Source of the DNA: Elmis aenea
Taxonomy: Eukaryota > Arthropoda > Insecta > Coleoptera > Elmidae
Length of the DNA: 64,000 nt
Assembly (NCBI GenBank): GCA_947652605.1
Contig: OX393581.1
Location: 11,846,640 to 11,910,639 of the forward strand
Direction: 5' to 3'
Shown here: one piece after another, positions 1 through 10,262 of the stretch
Layout: each line of letters starts with the position of its first letter
How positions within the stretch are numbered: position 1 is the first letter of the stretch
Program-made: the position numbers and the translations under genes
The notes under the pieces: model-generated
Seen by the model: only the letters and a program-made list of their open reading frames with translations
The model's database searches: none
Told to the model about the DNA's origin: nothing

Positions 1-535
1 TTGGAATTATGATTCCAAAGCTTTTCTCAATGGCTAGCGTCCTGTTTATTCTATCCGAGATCATATTTAGTGTTGGATGCGTGTCGATCTCGATAAGAAT
101 AGCTAAGTGCCTTCCTCTACGTCTCCTCTCTTTGGAGGTGATTTTTAGTGTCAGAGCTTGTGATTTGACCACAAGGTGAAGAGGGGGTAGGTTCAGCAAC
201 AGTTCCATTGCCGCCGTGGGCGTCGTTGTCATCGCCCCAGTAATAAGCCAGTCGCTGTAGCTTGTCTAGTTTATTGCTGCAGTTCTTTATCTGTGTTCTA
301 GTCCACCAGATCAGACTTGCGTAAGTCACGATGGGTATGACCATCTTGGTATATATCCAATATATCATCCTAGGTGTTAATCTCCAGTTTTTCCCAAGCA
401 TCCTTCTGCAGGTCCATAGAGCTACAGTGGCTTTCTTGGTAGTTTTTTCTACGTGTAGTTTGAAGTTAAGTTTGCTATCTAGAATCACTTCTAAATGTTT
501 AACCTCTCCTACTAATTCCAGCCCTTGTCGTCTGC
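1..535 (-). pseudogene. Non-LTR retrotransposon RT C-terminal fragment (I/Jockey-like), cut by window edge
   Basis: Read on the minus strand, this encodes the end of a non-LTR reverse transcriptase and the linker toward RNase H. The frame around 535-117 gives LVGEVKHLEVILDSKLNF and then KMVIPIVTYASLIWW, matching the family pattern LGVILD-K-L-F ... YGS-VWW. After KLDKLQRLA at about 245 a frameshift occurs: the neighbouring frame continues with ITGAMTTTPTAAMELLLNLP, the usual next motif. A further segment at 100-1 reads LAILIEID ... DRINRTLAIEKSFGI, as in related elements, and runs off the left edge. The element was copied leftward, so its 3' end lies outside the window. Frameshifts mean it cannot make a full protein. 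Clade assignment (I, R1, LOA or Jockey) is inference; non-LTR RT is well supported. Confidence 0.8.
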
Positions 536-1065
536 GAATAATAGTGTATAAATATTTTTCTCTCCAATTTGGACTTCCATACTATTACATTTTCTAATCC
601 AATTTCCCAAAGCAGAATTCAAATACAATTTAAACTGTTTTGGGGAGAGACAGCAGCCCTGTCCTAGATCTTTGTTGACAGGAAACGATTGCTAGTTTTC
701 ATAGAATATTTTCACAGCATTTATATATCTAGGATGACTTTTATTTTCTTTCATCGCACTCCATAGTTTACATATGGGAACGCTGTCGTATGCCTTTTTC
801 AGATCAGACTAAACGTAATTCACTTAGGTGCGCAATCCTTTTTTCCATTAGTTGTTTTAAACAAAAGGGGTTATCGATACATGATCTTCCCGGTCTAAAA
901 CCGCTTTTTTCATCCACTGTTTCATTTGACTCTCTATTCTATTTTTTAGCACACTTCCGTAGTCTTCCTATGACAGCTGTCATGCTTAAACCTCGATAGT
1001 TTGCACAATCCTTTTTATTATTATTTTTTCTTAAGTGAACTGATGAGTTATTTTCCATTCTGACG
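536..1065 (-). pseudogene. Second non-LTR RT fragment (RTE/CR1-like), degenerate
   Basis: Minus-strand frames show reverse transcriptase blocks in order from high to low coordinate: NYRGLSMTAVIGRL near 1000-960, a block near 890-840 resembling SGFR-GRS, YDSVPICKLWSAMKENKSHP near 790-735, GQGCCLSPKQFKLYL near 660-610 and TLLFADD near 560-540. The last is the catalytic FADD box of the RT palm. The blocks lie in different frames, so several indels have accumulated. The reading stops just after FADD and the adjoining fragment at 1-535 starts there, so the two pieces come from different elements or one was inserted into the other. No ORF1 or endonuclease is visible upstream. RT identity is secure; the clade is a guess. 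Confidence 0.7.
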
Positions 1066-3468
1066 GCACAGAGTTGCACAGAGTTATTTTATTTTAAATA
1101 TATTCAAGTTATGAAAACTCAAAGCATAAATAAAATCTACACATAAATATTTCGAAACTTTTGCAATAAAATGACAAGTTCCACAAAAATAATTTAAAAT
1201 TACATAAGGGCTTAGTCAAGGTTGCTGCGTAGCTCCTATTCTTTTTCAGTTGTAATTATTTGAATAATTTTTGTTAAAAAACTAGACAAGTTGCTAAGTC
1301 AGATTAGTGTGGAATATTCTGTATTACTTTTATTTTTGTGTTACAAAAAACTGGATAGTTTTTTTTCTCTGAATACATTGTAAGGTATATAATTAAACTT
1401 TTTTCTAGATTTACCATTAACAACTCTATGAAAACGTTGCTGTAAAAAATTTACTGAAATACGAGGTTTTTGCTTCTGTGTTATTTTATTCTGTACGTTT
1501 CATTATTTTACTAATTAAAAGATTAAAACAATGTTTTCGTTCGGCAGCACGTAAAAAAATTATACTGAACGAATATTATTAAACATAATAAAAATATTTA
1601 CGACCAAACGGAGATAATATAAAAAAACGACTGTAACTTTGTAGGCTACTGAAGAAGAGTGAATAAATAACTCGAAATATTCAGCTAATTTAAAGAGTAT
1701 TCTTTAGAGACCTCTTGACCATTAACCCGTCAGTCTTTTTTATATTATTAAACATATTCGCGATAATATCATTTCATATAAAAGTAGGTTTATTTTATGA
1801 TTATTGTGATAAAATTTAATCCAGTTTTGTTTAAAATTATTTTTGTTCTAGCCGCTGTACGAATGTGTACGTAACGATACTCAAATGTTTTTTTTTTTTA
1901 ATGGCAATGAGTAAAAGTATTATGATCGCAAACATTTTTGTCTTCGAGATTTTGACGAACTTAAAATTTACGCTAAACGTTTTTTAAACTGTTTTAAACT
2001 CAAAAGTGTTCGTCCATCTGTTCGCGTACGAGCTTTGTAAGATTATTTATCAATTACTTTTTAAGCAATCACAGTGAACTAATTGTTATTTTTTTAAATT
2101 TCAATCCAAATTTACACATATGATTAAATAGTTGATAATATTTTTGCACTTAAAATTTAGACCGTGTTAGAGTCAGTAGAATTTTATAATGAATCTACTC
2201 AATTACGTACAATTTTTGATTGTTGACTTTTTGTTTTACAAAAAACTGATCCTAGTTTTTTAAAATCCTTTCTATCAAAGATCCTATTTTAGCTAATACA
2301 AAACTTTTCTAGTTTAATTAAGTATGATTTTAGTGGTAATATTTTGGTAAATATACGGTATGCGCCATAACAAAAGAAATTTAGAAGCCTTTAAAATATA
2401 AACGCATCAAGTGATAGATATGGCACGCGTTGTTATGAAAACTCAACAATAGGTTTATCCGAATGTAAGGTCAAAAATATTCGAAATAGCGCTAACAACG
2501 TAAGATGTTTTTAAATTCTTGACCATTATTTTCGCTCATATGGAACTGGGTGGTCAAATGGACCTAGTTTATTAGTGGTTACCAATCAATTTAGAGAAAA
2601 CTTTTAGAACCATCACCAATTATGTCAGAAGTCGTTGGAAAATTTCGACGCGTAGAAAGTGTTCTAACACAACGCAAAAGCTGCACTGGTCGTTCAGTTA
2701 ATTTTTAACAAAGCCTTGGTTTTCAGTGTGCTTTGTTCTGGCGCATAAGATTGACTTTGCCTTAAAATGCTGATAAACTATTTTTGAAATGCGCAAATAG
2801 CTAGCAAAAGTTATTCCTTTATGTCAATCTCATGGGCCCTGTTGTTCAGACGAATCTGTCATAATGACGTCTAGGCAATCTAGCTGAAGTCAGTTGGTGG
2901 CCCGAACAGCTATTTAACGTGTACCAACGCTGTTGGCAGTTTTCTAACATAAACTTATGTTCTTTTCAATCTACTTCCTGTTAGCGATCGCGTTAATCTT
3001 CATAGATTTATGTGGCTTTGTTCTATAGTGTTCGCAGCGCGTCATGTACTCTTTGTGTTAAATTGTTATTCATCGCTCTCAAAGATGCATTCAACTTAAA
3101 ACGGATGATATACGTTTAATCAATAGCAAGAATGGAAGACGCATTACTCTGCGGTGCAGGTCTCTACGTACACTTCTTTACTTACAGTGGCAAAAAATCG
3201 CATCTGCAGATTCTCTCAGCACTAAATTTGAGTGCGAAATTGTTAGACGCGATGTTCATGTTTGCATACAAAATTTGTCTGAGGAAGATGATGAAATTTT
3301 AATGTGCCTGCAACAATATTCTTTACTGCGGCTCCTACCTTTTTCTTTTTGCAAGTGGCAGTTCTTAAGTATCATACAAGAATTATACAGGGTGATTGCT
3401 TGGAACCGTGTATTAGAAATATATGGAAAATGAAAAAGGGTAATGGTTTTGGTTATGGCCATAAAGCC
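1066..3468. other. AT-rich stretch without recognised gene
   Basis: No open frame with family resemblance on either strand. Poly-A/T tracts are frequent. A short frame near 3256-3486 has no recognisable protein and low-complexity composition. Nothing further is supported. Confidence 0.5.
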
Positions 3469-3900
3469 GTGTTGTCACGGAGCTAGTTTACAAGCCGCTA
3501 GTACTAGCTGCGGAGCCTCATGAGAAGTTGGAACATTCAAATATGGAATGTTCAAATCTGGAAAATGCACCGATAGAATCATTCAAATCTTGAATCGTCA
3601 ACGCTGGAATCACTCAACGCAGGAATCATGCAACGATGGAACCATGCAACACGGGAATGGTTCATCACTAGACCGCTCAAATCTGGAATCCAGAAATTAA
3701 GAATTTTTGCTGCCCTCTATATTATCTATAACCACAAATAGATCATGTGATGGTAAGTGGATCGTAAAGTAGCCAGGGCTTCAACTCTCCCTGCCACTAT
3801 CCTGGTAAGCGAGCAAGTAACTAGCGAAGCTGTTTACACGGGGTAACTTCACTGTCCTCTAGTACAACTACCGGCATGTAAACTAGCCTCGTGACAACAC
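3469..3900. repeat. Inverted-repeat element with internal minisatellite
   Basis: The ends are inverted copies: GTGTTGTCACGGAGCTAG at 3469 and, on the other strand, GTGTTGTCACGAGGCTAG ending at 3900; similarity continues inward over about 45 bp. Between about 3530 and 3690 lies a degenerate tandem array of units of about 14-15 bp resembling TGGAATCATTCAAA. No coding sequence is seen. A clear target duplication was not found, so the superfamily is open. It looks like a non-autonomous DNA transposon of about 430 bp. Confidence 0.65.
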
Positions 3901-3989
3901 CCCTTAATGGAATATGATCAGTTTAATAAAAATATTTTCAAGATCGCGGCAATAGTATATTTTTTATTGCTTTATTGGATTTGACACGT

Positions 3990-4070
3990 TATTTTAGCGG
4001 AACTTTTGATGGCATTCCCATACCAAAGTGCAGTCGTTTTTTAGATTTTTGGACTTTTAAAATATAAATT
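3990..4070 (+). repeat. Copy of a dispersed repeat (also at 35130-35480 and 41545-41745)
   Basis: This segment contains GCAGTCGTTTTTTAGATTTT followed by TGGACTTTT. Near-identical sequence occurs at about 41570-41590 on the same strand and, inverted, around 35420-35450. The copy here is short and abuts the retroelement 3' fragment that starts at 4083. Confidence 0.55.
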
Positions 4071-4082
4071 TGATTTACATTG

Positions 4083-4640
4083 ACTAGCCAAAATTGGCAA
4101 CGAGACACCTTTCTTCGGACCAGAACCCGCAGTTGGTACATGCTACGGAACAGCCAAGCAGTGTCTTAATCATACTAAAACAGGGGCATAATGCTCTTTG
4201 GAAAAAAGTTGCAGGACAAGCCCATTCTAAGGCTATCCTGTCAATGGTCTCTAAAGAAAAGAAAGAAGAAATGCTCAGGATGAGCAGAGTAGACATCAGA
4301 GCAGTCACAGGACTCGTCACAGGACACTGTGGGCTAAACAAACACTTTTACATAATTGGGCTCCCAGAGACCAATATATGCAGAGGGTGGTGAAGAAGAA
4401 GGAACTCCTCTTCACGTACTATGCCAGTGTGAAAGATTCACACCCTATCGGCGTAGACTTTTAGGGATGGAAAAAGCCAACCAAGAAGAGTTAAGAAAAA
4501 CACCCTTTAAAAAAATCCTGGAGGCTTTCAAAAACACAGGACTTCTTTAAGGGGCTATCACCAAAGGGTACAATAGACCAATAGGTCGCAGTACGGGAAC
4601 CCGAAAGGGGACCACCTCCGCGGAAATAATCAATAATAAT
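4083..4640 (+). pseudogene. 3' end of an I/R1/LOA-like non-LTR element (RNase H tail and 3' UTR)
   Basis: Two overlapping plus-strand frames (4094-4393 and 4356-4550) join by one frameshift near 4375. They contain RAVTGLVTGHCGLNKHFYII and then EEGTPLHVLCQCERF, the Cys/His-rich segment typical of the region after RNase H in such elements (family pattern LTGHCGLNKHL ... C--C-E-ETPLHVLCEC). The frame ends at 4550. A 3' UTR of about 90 bp follows, ending in an AATAAT-type tail at about 4620-4642. The same 3' end recurs on the minus strand at 18350-18612 and 23617-23835. The upstream endonuclease and RT are absent, as expected for a 5'-truncated copy. Confidence 0.8.
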
Positions 4641-4642
4641 AC

Positions 4643-5399
4643 ATCGTTAATAAATCCACTTACCCGGTGATAAAGCATGACTTTTTTAAAGCTTTATTCG
4701 TAAATGTTATTAGTTTTTCTTTATTTACGTCAATAAGTTTATTTAAAAAAAAAACAAGTGTTTTACGTCAATTTAATACAAATTAAATTAAGCCGCAAGT
4801 TAACGTCAGAAAAATCATTTGAAGTATCGGTGCAACAGATTGTGAAAATCTCGTTTTCCAGTATTTAAGATTTGCATAATTCGTTGTTAAGATGCAAGAC
4901 ATAAAAGCGAAATCTGATTTTAGAAGAGAATTTAAAAATTAATTAAGTAATTAATTAAATTTCTTTTACAAAGTGGAGTCCTTCATTAACCGCAAAAACG
5001 AATAAAACCGAAATGAGAAACGGAAATTTCCATCGTTTTTTCTTCTTTTTAAAAACATATTTTCGTTAAATATTTTATGGCTTCGGACGTTCAAGACGCG
5101 CGTGTTATCAAAAATAAATTCAGCCACAAAAATATCAACGGCTGGAACTTGCTGAACACCGCAAACACGTCTTGGTCTTTTATGATTTTAGGTTTTTTAA
5201 CTTCAAAGAGATGTTCCATTCGCTTTTCATACATTTTCATAAACATATGGATCCGAGTTCGGTATGCTAAAAAGTTTATTACGTTTTGTTTGTTTTATAC
5301 CCCATGTAAATTTGATCTACTTAAGCAAAATCCGCCAAAAAGCCGTAGTTTTATTTTAGGAATGATAAAATGTGTTTAACCACCAAAGGGACTTTATTA
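4643..5399. other. AT-rich spacer
   Basis: No protein with family resemblance. The frame at 5077-5379 is open for 100 codons but matches nothing I know and is AT-driven. No repeat ends were identified. Confidence 0.45.
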
Positions 5400-7473
5400 A
5401 GTTTAAAATAAAATCCAAAAAGGGAAAAATTTTATCGTTTAAATAATCTAGTAAATCTCATCCTTAACCTTAATACAATCTTGGTTTCCGGGTTTGGAAC
5501 CGCGTCTTCTATATTTAGAAGTAGTTGACGTTTCGACCATTGTGTCTTGGTCTTTTTCAAAACGACTAATTTGTGAGGGATGTTGCTGGGTTTATATATC
5601 CAGCTTGTGGAGGCGTGGCGTTCCGCTTGATGGGTTTGTTCTGCCTCAGTGATTTTGTGATGACTGGTTTCCAGATGTTTGGGAGTTGTATGCCTGTGTC
5701 TCTGTTGTAGTTGTTTGGGTTCTTGATGATTTCCAATGATTCTCGATATAATCTTGGCCAGAAATGGTTTGCGCGGGCCAGTAGTTTTGTTTCTCTGAAG
5801 AGGATGTTGTGTCCTGTACCCTGGGCGTGTTCTGCTACCGCTGATTTATCGACTTGTTTTCTTGTTGTTTGTCCTTCGTGTTCTTTGAGACGCGTTTGTA
5901 TACTCCTGCCAGTCTGTCCTATGTATACTTTTCCACAGGAGCAAGGTATGCTATATATTCCCGCGTGGTGTAGTCCTGTGTCGTGTGTTCTTCTTAATTT
6001 ATTCGAGAGCTTCAAAGGAGCGTTGAAAACGGTTTTGATTTTATGTTTTTGTAGAAGCTTTGATATTTTGTTAGTCACTCCGCTGATGTAGGGCAAGTAA
6101 GTCGTAGCGATGTATTCTTTCTTTTCTTTTCCTTCTTTTGGCGTGGCATGTTTTTGTATGGTACGAAGTATTTGTTTACGCTGGTAACCGTTTTCTTGCA
6201 GGGCTCTCGTGACCATGTTCAGTTCTTCTTTGATGTTTTCTGGTGTGCATATCTCTTTAGCCCTATGTATTAATGTGTGGATCACCGATTGTTTTTGGGC
6301 CGGGTGATGATGTGATGCAGCATTTAGATATCGGTTGGTATGGGTCGGTTTACGGTAAACGCTGTGGCTAAGTGTTCCGTTTGCTTCTCTTTTGACCAGT
6401 ATGTCCAGAAAGGGTAACTCGCCATTCTTCTCTTCATCCATCGTAAATTTTATGTTCTTGTGTAGGTTGTTCAGGTGTGTTAGAAAATTTTGAAGTGGTT
6501 CTTTTCCATGTTCCCAGATGACGAAGGTGTCGTCTACGTATCGGAACCAGTATTTCGGTTTCAATTTGCTGGATAGTAGGGCTTGTTCTTCGAAGGCTTC
6601 CATGTACAAGTTGGCGAGTGCCGGTGATAATGGTGAACCCATGGCTGCTTCCGTTGTTTGTTCATAGATGCCTCCATTGAAGGTGAAGTAGGTAGATTGT
6701 GCGCACAGCTTTATTAAGTCGGCTAGGTTACCATCGAGGTCGTTAGCAACCAGTCGTTCCCTTGCCAATTCCACTGCTTCCTCAACCGGTATATTAGTAA
6801 ATAATGACGTCACATCGAAGCTAATCATGATGTCGTTGTCGGTTATATTTAGCTGTTCTAGTTTCTGGATGAAGTGTGCTGAGTTACGGATATGGTGATC
6901 CGATTGTCCAATGAAATTCTTCAGTGTTCTGGCGAGGTATCATGCTAAAGGATGGGTAGCTGATCCAATGGCGCTCACTATTGGTCTTAGCGGTACGTCT
7001 TGTTTGTGTATTTTCGGTAGACAATACAGTTTTGGGGTTCTGGATTCTGTCGGTATTAGGCTCTTGTGGTCTTCTGTTGGAATTGATGAGGTTTTCACTG
7101 CTGTCCTAATATGTCGTTCTATGTTCTTGGTAGGGTCCTTCTTCAGTACTCGGTACGTCGATTCCTGCAGCATGTCGAGAACTTTTCTGTTGTATTCCGC
7201 GCTGTCCATAATTACGGAGGCATTGCCTTTGTCGGCAGGTAGAATTATGATGTCCGGATTATCGCGTAGTTTCCTGACGGCCCGTTCTTCCTCTTTGCTC
7301 ATGTTTGATTTCGGTGGTTTGGCTTTCTTGAGGATGAGTGCTGTTGCTGCTCTTATATCTTCAGCGTCGTCCGTGGTAAGGTTACGAAGTGTGCTCTCTA
7401 GTTGACTCACTATTTCTTCGTTCGGTATGTATTTTGGAGCGACAGCAAAGTTAAATCCTTTTTGTAGTACGGC
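5400..7473 (-). mobile_element. Penelope-like element, 5'-truncated
   Basis: A minus-strand retroelement with one long, nearly intact reading frame, a 3' UTR at about 5565-5450 and a palindromic junction at its 5' side. The 3' UTR contains GGTCGAAACGTCAAC (minus strand, about 5540-5525), a motif commonly seen after the Penelope-like ORF. The 5' part of the ORF is missing: the copy is cut near 7473 and followed by an inverted copy of its own sequence (7474-7568). The exact 3' boundary is uncertain and no target duplication was recognised. Confidence 0.85.
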
Positions 7474-7497
7474 CTTTGCTGTCGCTCCAAAATACAT
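5566..7497 (-). pseudogene. Penelope-like RT plus GIY-YIG endonuclease, one in-frame stop
   Basis: The protein would copy element RNA and nick DNA through a GIY-YIG nuclease. From the N side (7497-6940): LPADKGNASVIMD, then LPKIHKQDVPLRPIVSAIGS, both Penelope hallmarks. A TGA at 6940-6942 interrupts directly after HPLA; the frame stays open for 37 codons to a Met at 6828 and on to the stop near 5566, so this is a nonsense mutation, not a frameshift. In the 420-residue C-terminal part: FDVTSLFTNIP (4-14), AMGSPLSP (62-69), catalytic YVDD (97-100), GIY (290-292), CxC (296/298), YIG (302-304) and EHAQGTGH (333-340), the usual Cys/His-containing nuclease of this class. The first dozen residues of the open frame read into the inverted duplication and are not native. 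It is the best preserved transposon protein in the window, hence probably among the youngest insertions. Confidence 0.9.
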
Positions 7498-7568
7498 ACC
7501 GAACGAAGAAATAGTGAGTCAACTAGAGAGCACACTTCGTAACCTTACCACGGACGACGCTGAAGATA
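7356..7568. repeat. Perfect 95-bp inverted duplication at the Penelope 5' junction
   Basis: 7356-7450 is repeated exactly in inverse orientation at 7474-7568, with a 23-bp spacer (7451-7473). The left arm is coding sequence of the element; the right arm is a second, inverted copy that ends abruptly at 7568 in AT-rich DNA. Complex junctions with partial inverted copies are known for Penelope-like insertions. Perfect identity suggests one recent event. Confidence 0.9.
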
Positions 7569-8100
7569 AATTTAAATTCTTAAATAAATTATAAGCTTTC
7601 TTTTTTTTTAAATGAAAACCATCGTTGGCTATGACCTTATGAAAAAATATTTTCCCCTCTTTTCAATAATACAAGATTGAATGCATTTATTGTGATTTTA
7701 AGGCAAAACAAATAAAATTCACCAAAAGGTCCTTATGAAGATAAAGAGTGCCATGAATTTAAGCAATATTGAAACAAATGAATGTTTTTATTTTACAGTG
7801 CGTAAAAAAAATTTTCAAAAACTATTTTTGTACCATCAAGTATAACCGAGTTATTAACGATTTAAAAAAGAGCCCATTTTGATTTTTGTTTATTATCTAG
7901 CGTGCCATGGAACTTTTTTAAAACATTAAAGCATCACTGAATAAATCTTAGAAAGGGTAATCGTTTGTCTAATTTAGACTTTTTTTTTGTAGATGTTACG
8001 AGATCCCAATAGTGTCATTTATTAGATTTACAAATCTAATCATTGAAGTAGGTACTAATTCAACCAAAGGATTTAGAAACGATAACACTTTTAAATTATA
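7569..8100. other. AT-rich spacer
   Basis: No gene or repeat end recognised. The stretch ends at a TA that precedes CAGAGTGGACCAAA at 8101. Confidence 0.5.
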
Positions 8101-8530
8101 CAGAGTGGACCAAATGTCTGTCCATTTCCGATTTTTTTAAACTAGTAGAGATTTTATTTAAGTTCAAATGGTTTTAATTTCTACTAAAATATGAAAAATT
8201 ATATCTATTAAATGGCTGCCTTACAAATTTAAGTTCTTTACACTCTTACTTTACTTAAAACTTCAGTGAGAGATTGTTGTTTTTTCGTTGATGTTGTTTT
8301 TTTAACTTTCTCAAAGTGTTTGACTTATCAATAGAAACCTTTTTTTTTATATAACCCCACAAAAATAGTGTTATACTGTAAGGTCGGGCGATTTTGCAGG
8401 CCACAGAAAAAGATTATTATTGTTTCACGAGATGTGTAAGCCGTGGCACCGTCTTGTTTAAACCACATTTCTTCAATGAATAATTCTTCAACTTGAAACT
8501 AGTTTTTGGCGCACCTAGTCGGTCGTTTGA
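8101..8530 (-). pseudogene. Mariner-related transposase fragment with one putative element end
   Basis: On the minus strand, about 8490-8430 reads EEMWFKQDGATAYTSRET, matching the second catalytic Asp region of insect mariner-related transposases (pattern WFQQDGATAHTA-ET). After a deletion, about 8402-8385 reads WPAKSPDLTV, the block carrying the third acidic residue, followed by a decayed tail with stops in which SQTL and NNINEKTTIS resemble the usual QTLQELKDNI segment. Downstream in the gene sense, a TA followed by CAGAGTGGACCAAA lies at 8099-8114. The same kind of end bounds the short elements at 19844-20425 and 9297-10163. The opposite end is not seen. Multiple stops make it dead. Confidence 0.65.
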
Positions 8531-9294
8531 CCTACAAGGAATATGTATGGAAATATGTACCTATTTGCAATTTTTGTGTCCGTGAAAATTAAGAATTTAA
8601 TTATAAACAGTATACAGCCGGACTTAAAAGGTCAATTGATTTGTTTAGTTGACAGTTAAAACCTATTTCTTGTGTTGAGTAGGAAACTGAACGCATCAGT
8701 TTATAAAAATATGTTTGCAGGCACCTACTGTTTTAATCACAATACTGCGGATTTATTAATACACAAGGAGATCAAAGATTTTTTTAAACAAAAATAAGGA
8801 TTTTTTAATTGGTTTAAAAAAAAATGTATTTAGTAAATCGAACAGCAGCTAACTTGTCCTAACCGCTATAAATGTTTCAAAAACTAATAAAAAGCCAATA
8901 GCACACAAATTATACAAACTTGACTGGATATTAGATGATTTGAGGTTTATTTTAATAGTGAATCAAGTCCATTTTCCATTATTTCTAGATATAGGTACAA
9001 GGGTTTGCGTTGCAATATATTTAATATTTGTAAGCACTAATAGACTACTTTGAAGTAATTTTTGGTGTTAGATAATGTAAATTTATAATCTAGTGTTGTT
9101 TATAAGTGGCGGCAAAAGAAAATAAAGATTTTGTTATACACAGATGGACTCACCTCACTTTCAAAACTAATTAATTATTGAAAACGTTAATGAAAAGGCT
9201 AATTTTTTAGCACATGCTAAACAAAAAATATTTATAATCCTTTTAGTCTGTTTGTATTAATCAGAAACCGATTAAACTAATAAAACAGCAACTG
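8531..9294. other. AT-rich spacer
   Basis: No coding frame or repeat boundary recognised on either strand. Confidence 0.5.
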
Positions 9295-9331
9295 TACAGG
9301 CTGGTCCAAATTCGATGCGATTACATAGGAG

Positions 9332-9871
9332 TATTCTTCGTCCGCAATTCTTCGCCTTCACAATTCTTCGCTCACAATTCTTCGCCTCCAAAATTCCTCG
9401 CTCACATTTCTTCGCCTACACAATTCTTCGCCACCACAATTCTTCACCGCCACAATTTTTCGACACATACAAGCAGTCACAAATTTTATTTGTAAATGTG
9501 ATTGTTTTTATTTTTAACGTAATTTTTTCAGATTATTTTACAAGTTGTTTATTGTATATTAATACTTCTACGTTTAATATTATGTTTACAAATTGCTTAT
9601 GTTGTGATTTTTAATCTTGTTTATGTTATTATAGTATGAATAAAAATTAAATTAACCTGACCTGACCTGACCTAACCTAACTTAATGTAAAATAATCTGT
9701 AAAAATTACGTTATAAATAAAAACAATCACATTTACAAACAAGATTTGTGATTTGCTTGTATGCGGCGAAAAATTGTGGCGGCGAAGAATTGTGGCGGCG
9801 AAGAATTGTGTAGGCGAAGAATTGTGGGCGAAGAATTGTGAAAGCGAAGAATTGTGGGCGAAGAATGTTCC
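9332..9871. repeat. Foldback element with ACAATTCTTCGCC minisatellite arms
   Basis: The left arm (about 9332-9460) is an irregular tandem array of ACAATTCTTCGCC-like units; the right arm (about 9760-9868) is the same array inverted (GGCGAAGAATTGT). Inside the arrays the inverted similarity continues through AAATGTGATTGTTTTTATTT to about 9540 and 9686. Arms of about 200 bp with tandem units resemble the Foldback architecture. It sits inside the left arm of the MITE at 9297-10163. No transposase and no clear target duplication. Confidence 0.75.
9655..9682. repeat. Short telomere-like run, CCTGA and CCTAA units
   Basis: About three CCTGA units are followed by two CCTAA units. On the other strand these read TTAGG then TCAGG, the two common insect telomere motifs. 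The run lies in the central part of the foldback element. At five or six units it may be chance. Confidence 0.45.
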
Positions 9872-10212
9872 GGACACGCATGGGTATATCGCTTAATATT
9901 AAAGATACAGAAACGGTTAAATTATAAAAAATGTGCAGTTTATTGGGACAAACTCAGAACCGTTTCGAAAAATATTCCATCTATTACGGTTTTTGAGTTA
10001 TTAGCTTTTTTATGATTACTCAAAAACTGGAAATTATAGAATATTTTTAAAAGCGGTTCTGAGTTTCTCTCAAAAACCTGCACACTTTTGTAGTTTAACT
10101 GTTTCTGTATCTTGAATATTAAGTGAGATACCCATGTAATACCTTCGAATTTGGACCACCCTGTACATATAGGTACATGTACCAAAAATTAAGAACGCTC
10201 CTGTGGCTTGGC

Positions 10213-10262
10213 GTTAGTTGATTTTATTTATTATTTATTTAGTCATGAGTCTTTCTATTGTT
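10213..10262 (-). repeat. Very short RTE-like 3' end
   Basis: On the minus strand this reads ATAGAAAGACTCATGACTAA followed by an ATAA-rich tail. It matches the last codons, stop and tail of the RTE-like copies at 52660-52700, 38270-38335 and 47095-47160. It is an extreme 5' truncation of about 50 bp. Confidence 0.5.

Larger units (their letters stand above)
9297..10163. mobile_element. TA-flanked foldback MITE (CAGGSTGG ends) with a nested insertion
   Basis: The left end CAGGCTGGTCCAAATTCGA and the right end, read on the other strand, CAGGGTGGTCCAAATTCGA are flanked by TA on both sides (9295-9296 and 10164-10165), as in Tc1/mariner-type elements. The arms pair again at about 9874-9985 and 10010-10140 (ACTCAGAACCG present in both orientations). 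The left arm is interrupted at about 9332-9871 by another foldback element. No coding capacity. Confidence 0.7.

Noticed and set aside
5711..6091. 126-codon plus-strand frame
   Set aside because: Antisense shadow of the Penelope-like RT/endonuclease frame; no domain of its own.
6911..7405. 164-codon plus-strand frame
   Set aside because: It is the opposite-strand shadow of the Penelope-like coding sequence.
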